From: Oscheius sp. JU75
Lineage: Eukaryota; Nematoda; Chromadorea; Rhabditida; Rhabditidae
Direction of reading: 5' to 3'
Assembly (NCBI GenBank): GCA_037178855.1
Contig: JASJZC010000006.1
Location: forward strand, 7,482,501 to 7,546,500
Length of the DNA stretch: 64,000 nucleotides
Shown piece by piece: positions 1-10,309 of the stretch. A model generated the notes under the pieces. The model ran no database searches. It had not been told where the DNA came from and saw only the letters and a list, made by a program, of their open reading frames with translations. Position 1 is the first letter of the stretch; each line of letters begins with the position of its first letter. A program made the translations under genes and the position numbers.

Positions 1-134
1 CCTACGTCCGAAGCCTTCTACGCAACCACTACGTCCCTCCTACTCGTTACAGCCAGGCGTCTTCACGCAACAAGCTAGTAACGGTTGAGTATAGGTTACT
101 CGCTCAAGCGCCATCCATTTTCAGGGCTGATAGA

Positions 135-170
<36 letters not shown>

Positions 171-457
171 ACCGACTTCCATGGCCACCGTCCTGCTGTC
201 TAAATCTATCAACACCTTTTATGGGGTCTCATGAGCGAATATTTGGCACCGTAACTCAACGTTCGGAGCATCCCGCAGCGCCAGTTCTGCTTACCAAAAA
301 TGGCCCACTTGGAACCAACATTCATGTCAACAGTTCACTAAAGCAACTGAGACATCGAACCCATTGAAAGTTTGAGAATAGGTTGAGGAAAATTTTTCCC
401 CAATTCCTCTAATCATTCGCTTTACCGGATTCAACTGAATCGATTCCAGCTATCCTG

Positions 458-497
<40 letters not shown>

Positions 498-1432
498 AGT
501 CTTTCGCCCCTATACTCAAGTCTATCGATCGATTTGCACGTCAGAACCGATACGAACTTCCACCAGAGTTTCCTCTGGCTTCGTTCTGCTCAAGCATAGT
601 TCACCATCTTTCGGGTCGCAACCTGTACGCTCTACCTCTGCCCAAAAGCAAGCTTTCGAGACAGGGCGATGGTGCGCCAAGCCGTAAAGCAAGGATCCCA
701 TCTCAGCCGATTAATCGACCTTTACTTTCATTTCGCCGTAAGGTTTAACACCCTCTGACTCGCGCACAAGTTACACTCCTCGGTCCGTGTTTCAAGACGG
801 GACAGAACGGTGATCGACATTAACACCGGTTCTCACCCAAAGGGCAAGCTAAACACTGACACGGCAAACCATTCCAGAAAGCAAGACACCACCACAAGGG
901 TGGGCAACACTGACTAGTCAGGAGAGCTCGGACAGCGCAACCAGCGCAGTACCACAGCTACATGGACGGTATAACCAAACCACTTCACTGCTTAACAATT
1001 TCGACTCGTTCTGCTTCAACTTCAGGGATTTCACGTTCTCTTGAACTCTCTCTTCAAAGTTCTTTGCAACTTTCCCTCACGGTACTTGTTTGCTATCGCA
1101 TTCCTTACAATATTTAGCTTTCGATGAAGTTTATCACCGGCTTAAGGCTGCACTTTCAAGCAACCCGACTCCGAGTTACAGAGATATCAGCTGAACTAAA
1201 GTCCGTACGGGTCTCGCACCCTCTTAGGATTATGGTCCCAATTAAAGGAACTTCGAACAAATAGAACAACTGATAGACCGCAACTATACGCTACAATTCT
1301 CAGCAGTCTAAGACCGAGAGATTCAGCGCTGAGCTCTTCCCAGTTCACTCGCCGTTACTTTGGGAATCCTAGTTAGTTTCTTTTCCTCCGCTAAATGATA
1401 TGCTTAAGTTCAGCGGGTAATCACGACTGACA
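1..1432 (-). rRNA. 28S (LSU) rRNA, 5' part, cut by window start
   Basis: The plus strand is the antisense of a large-subunit rRNA. The start of the gene is recognisable near 1385-1434, where the complement reads CGCTGAACTTAAGCATATCA, the universal LSU 5' landmark. A second landmark (complement of GTACCGTGAGGGAAAG) lies near 1070-1090. The gene runs leftwards out of the window, so about the first 1.4 kb is present. Short open frames at 143-367 and 487-687 are chance frames in rRNA. The 5' boundary is good to about 10 nt. Confidence 0.95.
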
Positions 1433-1696
1433 TCAGGAAGCAAGCTTAAGATCCATTGAGACAATTGCTATCAACAACACCACTAGGCCACCAAGTAACT
1501 AACCATTATCAAGCTTTCACGGCAGTTACTTGGCGGTGCTGTTATGCATTCGCCAGATCTACAGTATATAATTCTCTTTCTCAAGAGAAAGAGAATCACA
1601 ATGTTGCTATAATTCTGAACTAAAACGGGTATAGCAATAAGAGGCCACTGCTATAGCCGTCCGACAGACCAGTAACCAGCCACTGGTAGTATTTAA
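1433..1696 (-). other. ITS2 spacer
   Basis: Spacer between the 5.8S and 28S genes. It contains a perfect inverted repeat near 1571-1596 (arms ATTCTCTTTCTC and GAGAAAGAGAAT) as expected for a folded ITS2 helix. Boundaries follow from the flanking rRNA calls. Confidence 0.8.
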
Positions 1697-1850
1697 TACT
1701 TCCCTGATGCAGACGTACCGTTGGCCGAGGCCAGCGGTGCTGTGCATTCAAGATTTTGCCACTCAAAGCGTTCGCAATTCGTGGTAAATAACGGAGCTAG
1801 CTCCGCTTTTCATCGATTAAGGAAGCAACCGATCAATCCCTAAAGGTAGT
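1697..1850 (-). rRNA. 5.8S rRNA
   Basis: On the minus strand the sequence carries ATCGATGAAAAGCGGAGC, followed by a GCGAATTGCA-like segment read as ACGAATTGCGAACGC, and ends in GGTACGTCTGCATCAGGGA. These correspond to the conserved 5.8S landmarks and sit between ITS1 and ITS2. The copy differs from the usual metazoan consensus, for example GATGAAAAGCGGAGCTAGCTCCG where most have GATGAAGAACGCAGC. That segment still forms a complementary stem. It could be a normal fast-evolving gene or a decaying copy. Ends are approximate. Confidence 0.85.
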
Positions 1851-2246
1851 CAAGGATCGTTATATTTAATAAAAAATATAAACGGTCAACGCAAAAAATA
1901 AACTTTAAATTGGTTATAGATATAGCCGCTAGTCACAAAGGACTAATCATTAAGACTCACCTTCATCAAATGTGAAAGCTCATATAGCCAGCCATATTCT
2001 ATAGGTGCGAGGTGAAACATCCAGCAGTTTCGTTACTTCCCTAGATTTGCGACAATCATCAGCAAGTCCTTTTGCTAGCTCTAATCAAATAGATACGGTC
2101 CAACCAGGCCGCCTAGCAAAACCTTTGGGAAACCTCGCGGTTGTACATGCTAAGGTTGATCCTGTCGCAGAAATAAAGAACAAGCTCTATTTCTATTCAG
2201 GCCACGACTGGATCAAATCAAAGCTAGAATCCATAGTGGAATCAGC
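1851..2246 (-). other. ITS1 spacer
   Basis: Spacer between the 18S 3' end and the 5.8S gene. No coding feature is supported: an open frame at 2005-2430 runs through ITS1 into 18S and is spurious. Confidence 0.8.
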
Positions 2247-2394
2247 GATGATCCACCTGCAGGTTCACCTACAGGTACCTTGTTACGACTTTTGCCCGGT
2301 TCAAGCCATTGCGATTAAACTGATTCCCATCGTAAAGAAGCCGAAGCCTCAAGACAGCAGTCCTCAGTCTTCTCGAAACAGCTCAGTTCCGGAC

Positions 2395-2429
<35 letters not shown>

Positions 2430-2862
2430 ATCAGCGTGAGCTGATGACTCACACTTACTAGGAATTCCTCGTTCAAGGGAAATAATTACAATTCCCTATC
2501 CCGGTCACGGAGAAGTTTCAACGGTTTACCAATACCTTTCGGCAATGGAAGACCAGCTGAATTCTCCAGTGTAGCGCGCGTGCAGCCCCGGACATCTAAG
2601 GGCATCACAGACCTGTTATCGCTCAATCTCGTGCGGTTAAACACCGCTTATCCCTCTAAGAAGTCTACATGACTTGAAAATCGTGAAACTATTTAGTAGG
2701 ATAGAGTCTCGTTCGTTATCGGAATAAACCAGACAAATCAATCCACCAACTAAGAACGGCCATGCACCACCAACCACCAAATCGAGAAAGAGCTTTCAAT
2801 CTGTCAATCCTAACGGTGTCCGGGCCGGGTGAGTTTTCCCGTGTTGAGTCAAATTAAGCCGC

Positions 2863-2896
<34 letters not shown>

Positions 2897-3280
2897 TCTT
2901 TAAGTTTCAGCTTTGCAACCATACTACCCCCGGAACCGAAAGACTTTCGTTTCCGGTAAGCTCCCCGACAAGGCAAATTACCCCATCGGATCGCTAGATG
3001 GCATAGTTTACGGTCAGAACTAGGGCGGTATCTAATCGCCTTCGAACCTCTGACTTTCGTTCTTGATTAATGAAGACGTTCTTGCTGAATGCTTTCGCTT
3101 TTGGACGTCTCACTACGGTCAACGGATTTCACCCCTCGCGTAATGATACGAACAGCCCCGAATCGTCTCTATTAATCATTACTTCGAACTAAGAACCAAT
3201 AAACAAGACCGAAGTCCTTTTCCATTATTCCAGCATAGAACATTCAGGCAGACGCCTTATCTAAGCTATTTGATTTTGTG
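2247..3280 (-). rRNA. 18S (SSU) rRNA, 3' part only, 5' truncated
   Basis: The minus strand reads the SSU 3' end (GTAACAAGGTACCTGTAGGTGAACC... in short pieces), with landmarks in order: the antisense of the 1391 region GACGGGCGGTGTGTACA at 2398-2414 and CCGTCAATTTCTTTAAGTTT at 2888-2907. Wording at the 3' end (TTTAATCGCAATGGCTTGAA) is very close to rhabditid nematodes. Recognisable homology stops near 3270-3300. The central and 5' landmarks (for example the ACCGCGGCTGCTGGC region) never appear, so about 700 nt of a normal 1.75-kb gene are missing. This is either a truncated rDNA unit at an array edge or an assembly junction. Confidence 0.93.
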
Positions 3281-3339
3281 TTAGTAATCTCGCTAGCCGT
3301 AAGGTTTAACACGTAGTTGGGTACTTATGGTTTTTGCCT

Positions 3340-3510
3340 TGTTCCTACTCGATTCGGTCAACCTGTCTTGGTTCCTTGCGCTCGCACTTCAACCCCGCAA
3401 GTTTCCTTCCAGCCGAGCTATTATGTCTGAAGCAAGATTTTCCCAGGGGAGCGTTTTTTTTAAAGTGACTTGTCTTGCAAACAGTTAGGGTGCGCACAAA
3501 GGTGTGCACT
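3340..3510 (+). repeat. Rep1 dispersed repeat, diverged fragment
   Basis: Shares with the copies near 7.4 kb and 29.9-30.9 kb a block of the form CTCGATTCGGTCAACC..., then CTTCAACC...TCCAGCCGAGCTA..., then CTTGCAAACAGTTAGGGTGCG and an imperfect inverted repeat around GTGCGCACAAAGGTGTGCAC. It abuts the truncated 18S gene. An open frame on the minus strand (3345-3560) is only the repeat read backwards; the same peptide-like pattern recurs in the other copies. Confidence 0.7.
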
Positions 3511-3842
3511 AGTGAGCGCATAATCTCACTAAAAAAGGGCGATGCGAATTGCGTCTTCATTAGTCAGGATTTCGTATTGCGATTGCGATTACTTTAAAAA
3601 AACGCGATTAGTTGCGATTCTGACTTGTTTATAATCGCGCAACCCTGTGGGCGTGGCTGTCGCCAGAGCGATTATTCAGACTTGCTTTTGTCTCTCAGGC
3701 GAATTTTGTTTCTTTTAGGCTTGCTTTTTGATTTCCTAATCTTACTTTGCATCTCCCAGGCTGTCTTTCTCTTAGACGACAGACGTTGTACATCGTCGGA
3801 CAAACAAAAAAAATAGACTCTCGCACATTTATCGGCTTATTA

Positions 3843-5632
3843 TCACAAAACAGGGTCAGAAAGTTTCTTCGATTCGGGTCGTAGTGAAAACATTAATATT
3901 GTGGTTAGCATGTTACCACCAAAGAGGACAGTAAAAGCAGCAAAATCAATAGTGGAATCCGATAGTATGCTTTGCTTAAATAATCTGAAACTTTCTATTT
4001 ATATTCGTTATATGCTTGATACTTCTTTTTGATCTTCCGCAATGGCTCGTCTGAAATTGTAGCAAAGACGCAAAAAGACATCTCTACGAGCAGCCATTGG
4101 CCTGATGAAAACAGCTGCTAAGCAGGGTTTTTTTTTTACCGAGTATAGGCATTTTAGAAGAGCGAGGTACCTGTTCGATAATAATACTTAGTAAAAATGT
4201 CAGTCCAAGTAGACCACTAATTCCCATTGTGTACTGTATGTCAGTCATTTTCAAAGGACAACTAACGTACCTTGTCCGATTTGCTGAAGTCTAAAGGTAG
4301 AGTTAGAGATGCCAAGCACAAGGAAGTTATTATTGTTGTGGGAACGATGAGCATTAGAATGTAGAAGGTGGAGTTCCGTTTTAAAGAAAACCTTATTGCG
4401 ACATATAGGCCGTCGCTTCCACCTAGTCCAAGATTTATATCAGATTCGATGTTCCATTCAGGTGTTCCCTGAACTTTTTCACTAAAACTCTACTATCTAA
4501 AGCGCGATGGTTTCTGTGGCGAACTTTGTTTATTTGTTTGTTTTCCGAGGCCACGAAACAGAAACGAGCAAATTATGTTGTCCAGAAGTTTTATTCTTTA
4601 AAAATAGTTATTGCCTAAATTGGGTGGCAAGTCAATTTTGGGTGCGCTTTTGAACTTGGCTTTTGTCGCAATGAAGCCGCTGGAAACCCATTGTTAGTAC
4701 GAAGTCGCCGATGCAAACTGAGACAGCTGGTTTAGCATGAAAATAAAAGATTCACCAGGAGTATGTCGATGTTGGAAACGTTGCTCACATTGAGGTAGAT
4801 CCTGCCATCAGACGCTAGACCCACGTAGAAAGTTACTCCGCAGAACTGAGTATCAAACGGAAAAGCTTCTAAATGAACTGGCTGATAGGCTGGTTCCTTT
4901 TTCTGTTCACCTAAATTCATTTGACAAATGGTGTCAAAACGAGCTTTTTGAAATAGTTGTACACCGCCGTCAGCTATGATCTGTGTTTATGTATTCAGAA
5001 ACTACGATTAACGAACCATAGCTTCGTTACTTTCAGTCTCTTTGTCCATTTTTTTGACATCAACACTGAAAAACAATATTTAAAGCTCCTCCAGCGCCGC
5101 AGTACGCACAAAAATATATCAGAACTACATTTTGACAGATTCTGAAAAACTTCGCAGAACGTTCAAAAGCTTTTCCACCTGTAAAACAGGTGCGTACAAG
5201 GAATATATGATAAAAAGAATTGATACCAGTTAAAGCAGTCTATTGTTGGTATCCAGATCAGATTGGATGGAACCATAGTGGTGTTGAGACCAATTATCTC
5301 AGGATCGAATTGAAGACGGAGGTCGTGCCAAGCCTTTGCTGTCTATTGTTTTGTAAATTAGCGAACTTACAAAAACCACATTAAAGATAAAACTGACAAG
5401 CTGTTGAGTCTCAATCTGAAAATTGGAAGACCACAAACTTGAAAATCTGACATACCACTTCAGTAAGTACCACAAAAGTCGGAATAATTTGCACATCTAG
5501 CGGAATGTGGTAGATGTCGTAAGGTGATTCTGTCTTGTGGTATCCCACCGTTTCATTGTCTAAGACTACTTCTCGGAATGTTGGATAGACTTTTTGTGCG
5601 TCTGAGAGGACGACCATGAGGAAGAGAAGCAT
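3843..5632 (-). CDS. Cys-loop ligand-gated ion channel subunit A
   Basis: Pentameric ligand-gated channel subunit in the plasma membrane. ATG at 5632 starts a signal peptide (MLLFLMVVLSDA). The extracellular domain reads YPTFREVVL, SPYDIYHIPLDV, W.DLRLQFDP, PSNLIWIPTIDCFNW, then a Cys-loop with exactly 13 residues between cysteines (C..AFPFDTQFC) once a 42-nt intron is removed. Next come GTPEWNI, RNSTFYILM (M1), SDK followed by MGISGLLGLTFLLS (M2), PRSSKMPILG, M3, and M4 ending FSLRPESKKLSDPVL. Introns are mostly about 38 nt; one of 320 nt (4469-4788) holds a Rep2 copy. Loop C has no cysteine pair and the M3-M4 loop is only about 20 residues. The SDK before M2 resembles cation channels. Paralogues lie at 8371-10062 and 19261-20816. 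The ligand is unknown. Confidence 0.85.
4498..4740 (+). repeat. Rep2 dispersed repeat inside intron of channel A
   Basis: Starts AAAGCGCGATGGTTTCTGTGG, then a GTTTGTTTATTTG run, GTTGTCCAGAAGTTTT, ATAGTTATTGCCTAAATTGG and GGCAAGTCAATTTTGGG. The same order occurs at 7525-7960 and, inverted, at 12715-13090. The copy lies in the intron between the ligand-binding domain and M1, antisense to the gene. It has no coding capacity. Confidence 0.75.
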
Positions 5633-7283
5633 TCGCACATAGTGAAAATGTCGAGGGCGGATTGTGTTACTCAAAGAGCAAATAGAGCATTTAGTGCTTA
5701 TTTGGGCTTAAAACCGATACAGCTTTGGAATGGAATATTACAAGTTATTTCAAAACTTATTGTGGTTACAGTATAGAGCTTGAAACAGACGGGTTAAGCG
5801 GTCGTATTACAACTGTAACAACAATGTTTGCTCCCACCATTGCCAGAAAAACGAAAAGGTCGATTAGTTATTTGTAGTTGCCTTGTTTGAAGCACGCTGA
5901 ATATAATACATAACGTTTCTAAACTTGATGATTACTTTGCACAATTTAATCAAAAGAAGCTATAGTCCATTTCCAACAAATAGCGGCAGTGAGCCAATTT
6001 TTTAAAGGTTTTTCGAAAACGAGCATTCGGGTCCCATCACAGATCTCGAAAAATGCGGCGCGAACTCAAAATTCCTTTAACATATTCAACTTTGCTTGTT
6101 TCCGTATATTTTCCGCGTCTGGTCATTTCTGTTGATGTGGTTATTTTATCGTTATGCTTTCCAAGCAAAATAGAAACCTCTTTTTTTGCATCTTCACTCT
6201 CGATCGACGTTCGCTACCGATGCCGAAGAAGAAGAAGCTCCAACCAGGGACGAATGTTCCATGGACTGGTCCCCATTCACTCGTAATGTTGTTTGTTTTT
6301 TGTTGTTATACAAAAAAAACACTGCGGAAATCCAGTACTGCACACAATGGTATTTGTCTTAGTCCTTCAGCAAAGCCTGGAACGGCAATGCATCCATGGC
6401 GCGATGCCAGGTTGCGCGGTCTACGAATCGCGGTGTCGGGGGTTCGATTTCCGTGGGTAATATTTGGCTTACAGCCGCTATTTGTTGGAAATGGACTATG
6501 TCCCTTCGGGGTTCATGGAACCCACCTCCCATTCTTAGAAATCACTTCCTAACCCTCGAATCCATTTTCTTTTCACTGTGGTTCGAGCCCACTTTCCAAA
6601 CTTTGAATAGACTCTTTTACCTTTTGTGCGCATTATTGCTCACTTTTTGTTCGATTGGATGACACAGGGGGAAGTCAAAACCCTGCTATTTTAACGAATC
6701 CACTTTTTCAAAAATACAATTTTTCCACTTTGTGTCTAGGCTTTAGTTCTCTGTAGGAGACTATCGGGAGAGAAAGAGCAAAAGATTGATGAGAAGAAGA
6801 AGCTCACTCCTTACCTTTTCAAAGAAAAAGAGTAACACAATATCTTAAAACTTTTGTTTACTCGGGGTCAGAAATAGTATGTGCAACCTTTCTCTGGAGA
6901 TTTATTAGCCTAAACCAAACTTGATGTACCCTCAAGAAACCGATAGTTATTCTCTCGCTATCCGGAGATTATGACAAGCGAAAACCGCATCCTTCTGTAA
7001 CGAAGTTTCGTTTCCTTGCAAAAGATTCGACAAAACTGTTTTCACTATCCAGTCAGTAGTTATTAGTAAAGTGGAAACTTTCCCTATTCTGGATATGAAA
7101 CAAATAATTTATAGTCTGATACTTCTACATACTTATGTCAGGTTGATTCTTATTACGCCCAAAAAGTATCAGATATGTAACTGCTACTACCAAGAAGTTC
7201 CAGGTACACAAACTGGCAACTTTGGCAAATTACAAACTCTTTTACTTTTTTTTTTCTATGGGTAAATTTTTGCGTTTAATCCG
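5633..7283. other. Intergenic region, no gene seen
   Basis: About 1.65 kb between channel subunit A and a Rep1 copy. Open frames here (for example 6053-6662) have no start context, splice structure or family similarity I recognise. The only notable item is a tRNA-like stretch around 6390-6460, listed separately. Confidence 0.6.
6385..6462 (+). repeat. tRNA-like sequence, possible SINE head
   Basis: Contains an A-box-like TGGCGCGATGCCAGG and, about 40 nt on, a B-box-like GGTTCGATTTC inside a T-arm that can pair (CGGGG with TTCCG through two G-T pairs). The acceptor stem does not close convincingly, so a functional tRNA is unlikely. A tRNA-derived SINE head or tRNA pseudogene fits better. No second copy was found in the window. 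Confidence 0.3.
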
Positions 7284-7520
7284 TTGGAAAAGATTCCGAA
7301 GCCCGAAAATGCATTGGTGGTGCGCGCGTTAGTTTCACATAAGTTTTTCCCCGCCAGTCGAGCTACCTTTACAGGAGCAACAGTCTCTCAACAAAGCTAT
7401 TCCCAAAAGAATTTGACTTGCAAACAATTAGTGTGCACACAAAGTGATTGGCAAAAGTTAGCAATTAAAGCCTTAGACAAACACGCAGCCAGAGACGCGA
7501 GAACAATTTAAAATAGACAA
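7284..7520 (+). repeat. Rep1 dispersed repeat copy
   Basis: Carries GAGCTACC...ACAGGAGCAAC, CTCAACAAAGCTATTCCCAA, GACTTGCAAACAATTAGTGTG and ends CAGAGACGCGAGAACAATTT followed by AAAATAGACAAG, the right end also seen at 30185 and 30928. The inner inverted repeat is degraded here. The left end is not resolved. Confidence 0.7.
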
Positions 7521-7524
7521 GTGT

Positions 7525-7960
7525 GGCTGATGCCCTGTTGTCCAGAATTTTTGTTGTTCAAAAACAGTTATTGCCTAATTTGGTTGACAAGTCAACTTTG
7601 GGTGAGCTATAGAACTTGGCTTTTTTTCACAGTGAAGCCACTGGGAGATTTCTGTTTCTAACTACAAAGCAGCGCAGCCGCCAATGTAAACTGATGGCAA
7701 AAGAACGGCGAAGTCGTCGAAGACGTCTTTATCCGTCCGTCTGTCATGGTGTCCGCACAATTGCATGTCAACACTAATACGCAAAAAAAAACTAACAAGT
7801 CATTTCAGGTCAAGAGACAAGCGGACAAGCCAGCTGTAGAAGATAATGCTACTAGGGAAGCGGCGCAGCCGCCTGTGGTCAATTCTAAGTAAAGGTCAAA
7901 GAAATGCGAAGCTGCCGCCGGCAGCTGGTTTAGAACTAAATTACCAATATCCAGATGGCG
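7525..7960 (+). repeat. Rep2 dispersed repeat, longest copy
   Basis: Contains GTTGTCCAGAATTTTTG, AACAGTTATTGCCTAATTTGG, TTGACAAGTCAACTTTGGG, GAAGCCACTGGG, AGTCGTCGAAGACGTCTTTAT, GTGTCCGCACAATTGCATG and, at the right, GAAGCTGCCGCCGGCAGCTGG. It includes several short GC-rich hairpins (GGCGCAGCCGCC, GCTGCCGCCGGCAGC). No open frame is conserved between copies, so it is a non-autonomous repeat. Confidence 0.7.
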
Positions 7961-8370
7961 TCCAAACGATCCATATTCTTCCGTCTAATACTATTCCTAC
8001 TTCATTTGTTTCTGTCTCTTTGTCAAATCTGTGTACGTCAATACTAAAAACCTTTTAGTTAATAAAGAGAGAAAACTACCAGTAGAAACAGCCCGCAGTT
8101 GGGATCCAGACCGTGCTGGCTGTTGCTAGTGTAAAATTGATTCCCAACAGGTTTATGTCAAAGCGAAGGTTTGTCTATCCAAGTCTGAAATATGTTTCGA
8201 TTTCAGCCTTCAAGAAACTTACAATGTTAGTTAAAACAACTAGGAGCGTAGGCTCTAACAAGATGGTTGTTAAAAGGAGACATGCGTCACGACAGGAGCT
8301 GAAAAGAGGACATCTCCTATTTCCAATAGGCTCAATGACTACGACAAACAAGAGTTATTCATTCTGAATT
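7961..8370. other. Spacer between Rep2 copy and channel B 3' end
   Basis: No gene supported. The short frame at 8113-8367 has no recognisable content and runs towards the stop of channel subunit B on the other strand. Part of it is probably the 3' UTR of that gene. Confidence 0.5.
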
Positions 8371-10062
8371 TCACAATATTGGTGACAAATTTGGAGGTGA
8401 CTGCGGCCTGAGAATGAAGATGGTTGCTGACAGAGCGAGATTTCCTCCAGCGATTGTAACAAAAAGGACCGCATCGATGACCATGTCGTAGTCACGCTTC
8501 TTAGTGTTAAAGCTGAGTTTTGTAATGATAACTTCATAAGGATCACCATCTTTTGACCAAGCGGACGGGCTCATCGATAGCCAGAGCAAAAACACACAAA
8601 CCCATTTCAAGAAGAAGCCAGTTTGCTGAAAACTCATGTTCTTTGTGAAACAGATGGAGTTACCGATGATTGGCATTTTGTTAGATCTGGGGACCTGCTG
8701 AATGATAATACCTGCAACAGACTGAATGAAAGAAAAATATGTCATTGTTAACAAAAAAAGCTCAAAAAGATCTTGTTGTCAAATTACCGCATTCGAATTC
8801 GGTGGTGTACATTCATGCGTGACTTACCGAGTAGAAAAGTTAATCCAAGAAGCCCACTGATACCCATCATGTACTGAAACTCTACTTTCTGACCTGAACT
8901 GAGCTACCTTATCCCCTTTGGAAAAGTCTAAAGGTAGTGTCAGAGCAGCCAGACATATAGATGCAACGATCAGGGTGGGAGTGATCTGATGCGTTTATAT
9001 AATTCACAAGAACCAGTACCAGCATGACGACATAGAAAGTAGAATTTCGAACAAGACGAAATCTTATGCTCACGATGGAGTTTGGCTCTCCTTGATTGAC
9101 AGTTTTGTTACTCAACTTGGAGAGAAAGTCCGGGTAGATGTTCCACTCAGGTGTGCCCTGAAAGTTTACTCGTTCTATTATAAGTGTATGTACCAGAAGA
9201 ATATTCGGAGCGGCATCAAAAGGAGGCAAGTTCACGTTCATTCGTCCGTCGACAGCTCCGAACCCGGCGTGAAAGTCCAGCCCACAGTACTGTGTATCGA
9301 ATGGAAATGCCTCTATACAGAGTTTTGTTCTTCGAATCAGGTTCGTACAAAGTCCGAAGTTCCCGGAATGTACCCCAATGTCTTACCTACCTCTAACCTT
9401 GTGTTTTTTGAATATCTTTCTAAATTATTTGCAGCCGATGACTGTTTTTTCAACTTTCGGAATATAGTGCCTGCATGCCCTTGGTTCGAACGTACCAATG
9501 TCCATGCTACAGATGGTATCCATCCGAGCTTTCAGTTCGATCCATGCCTTTCCAGTGTAGTGCACACCGATTTCGTTAAACTCCGTCTCTTTGTCGAAGC
9601 GATGAACATCGATGCTGAGAAGGGAACAATTAGAAAACAAAACTCTTCCACTAGCCAGTTGAAACAATCGAGTGTGGGTATCCAGATACTATCAGAGGGA
9701 ATGATAGTTACATTGACCCCGAGAATTTCGCGGTCAAAAGCTAAACGAGAATCCGTCCATCGCTACAAGACTATATTTATGATTTCGGTCCAAACCCACG
9801 TATTCAACATTTGCGATGTAGCTGACTAGCTGCTGTGCTTCGATCTTAACTTTGTTTCTACCATGTCTTCCATTTTCATTACCACATTGGCTAGAACAAT
9901 AAAATTAGCGAATACGTAGACCGGCGTGGAATTGTGAAAAATATCGAAGGGAGAGTTGGCCTTATTATATCCATTGTTCAGAACGAGCTCTTGGAAGGTC
10001 GGCCATACTTTGTTTTCCCTTTCTTCGGAGCTGATTGGAATAATTAGGAGAAAAAAGAGCAT
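8371..10062 (-). CDS. Cys-loop ligand-gated ion channel subunit B
   Basis: Paralogue of the subunits at 3843-5632 and 19261-20816. ATG at 10062 opens a signal peptide (MLFFLLIIPISSEE). Then WPTFQELVLNN, SPFDIFHN, W.DSRLAFDREILGVNVT, PSDSIWIPTLDCFNW, IDVHRFDKETEFNE, a 13-residue Cys-loop (C..EAFPFDTQYC), GTPEWNIYPDF, RNSTFYVVML (M1), KGDK before MGISGLLGLTFLLS (M2), PRSNKMPIIG, M3 and M4 ending TIFILRPQSPPN. KGDK at the M1-M2 turn resembles the GEK of cation channels. One intron in M1 is only 34 nt. The intron after DCFNW begins with GC (9655-9654) where both paralogues have GT, so a GC-AG intron is inferred. The M3-M4 loop is very short. Divergent from the FATP gene. Confidence 0.87.
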
Positions 10063-10309
10063 TGGCGGTGGTTAAAAAAGGGTATGGATCAAATGTCGAA
10101 GAATTTCAAGGAGCTGGACAAACACTTAATGTTTTCAGTTTTTTTTCCTTCTTCGATGTAACGCAACACAATAAAACCAGTTTGTTGTGTTGATTAGTGC
10201 TGATAGCGGCCTCTCTCGCCTCCCGCGCGCCGTCGTGATACTATTCCTAAGGGCGAAACAATCGGGTCACTTGATTTCCGACGCCTGCGGTTATTCAAAA
10301 GTTTAAGCC
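10063..10309. promoter_or_regulatory. Shared 5' region of channel B and FATP gene
   Basis: Only 247 bp separate the start codons of two divergent genes, so it must contain both promoters or trans-splice outrons. I see a T-rich tract at 10138-10150 but no clear TATA box or repeated motif. Confidence 0.45.

Noticed and set aside
143-2430. Open frames at 143-367, 487-687 and 2005-2430
   Set aside because: They lie in 28S, ITS1 and 18S DNA on the strand opposite to the rRNA genes and have no protein character.
3841-4140. Apparent loss of M3-M4 in channel A by a frameshift near 4100
   Set aside because: Two 38-nt introns restore frame and give complete M3 and M4 segments matching the paralogues, so the gene is intact.
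9092-9829. 245-codon open frame on the plus strand, among the longest in the window
   Set aside because: It is antisense to well-supported channel B exons, lacks recognisable content, and runs across their introns as well.
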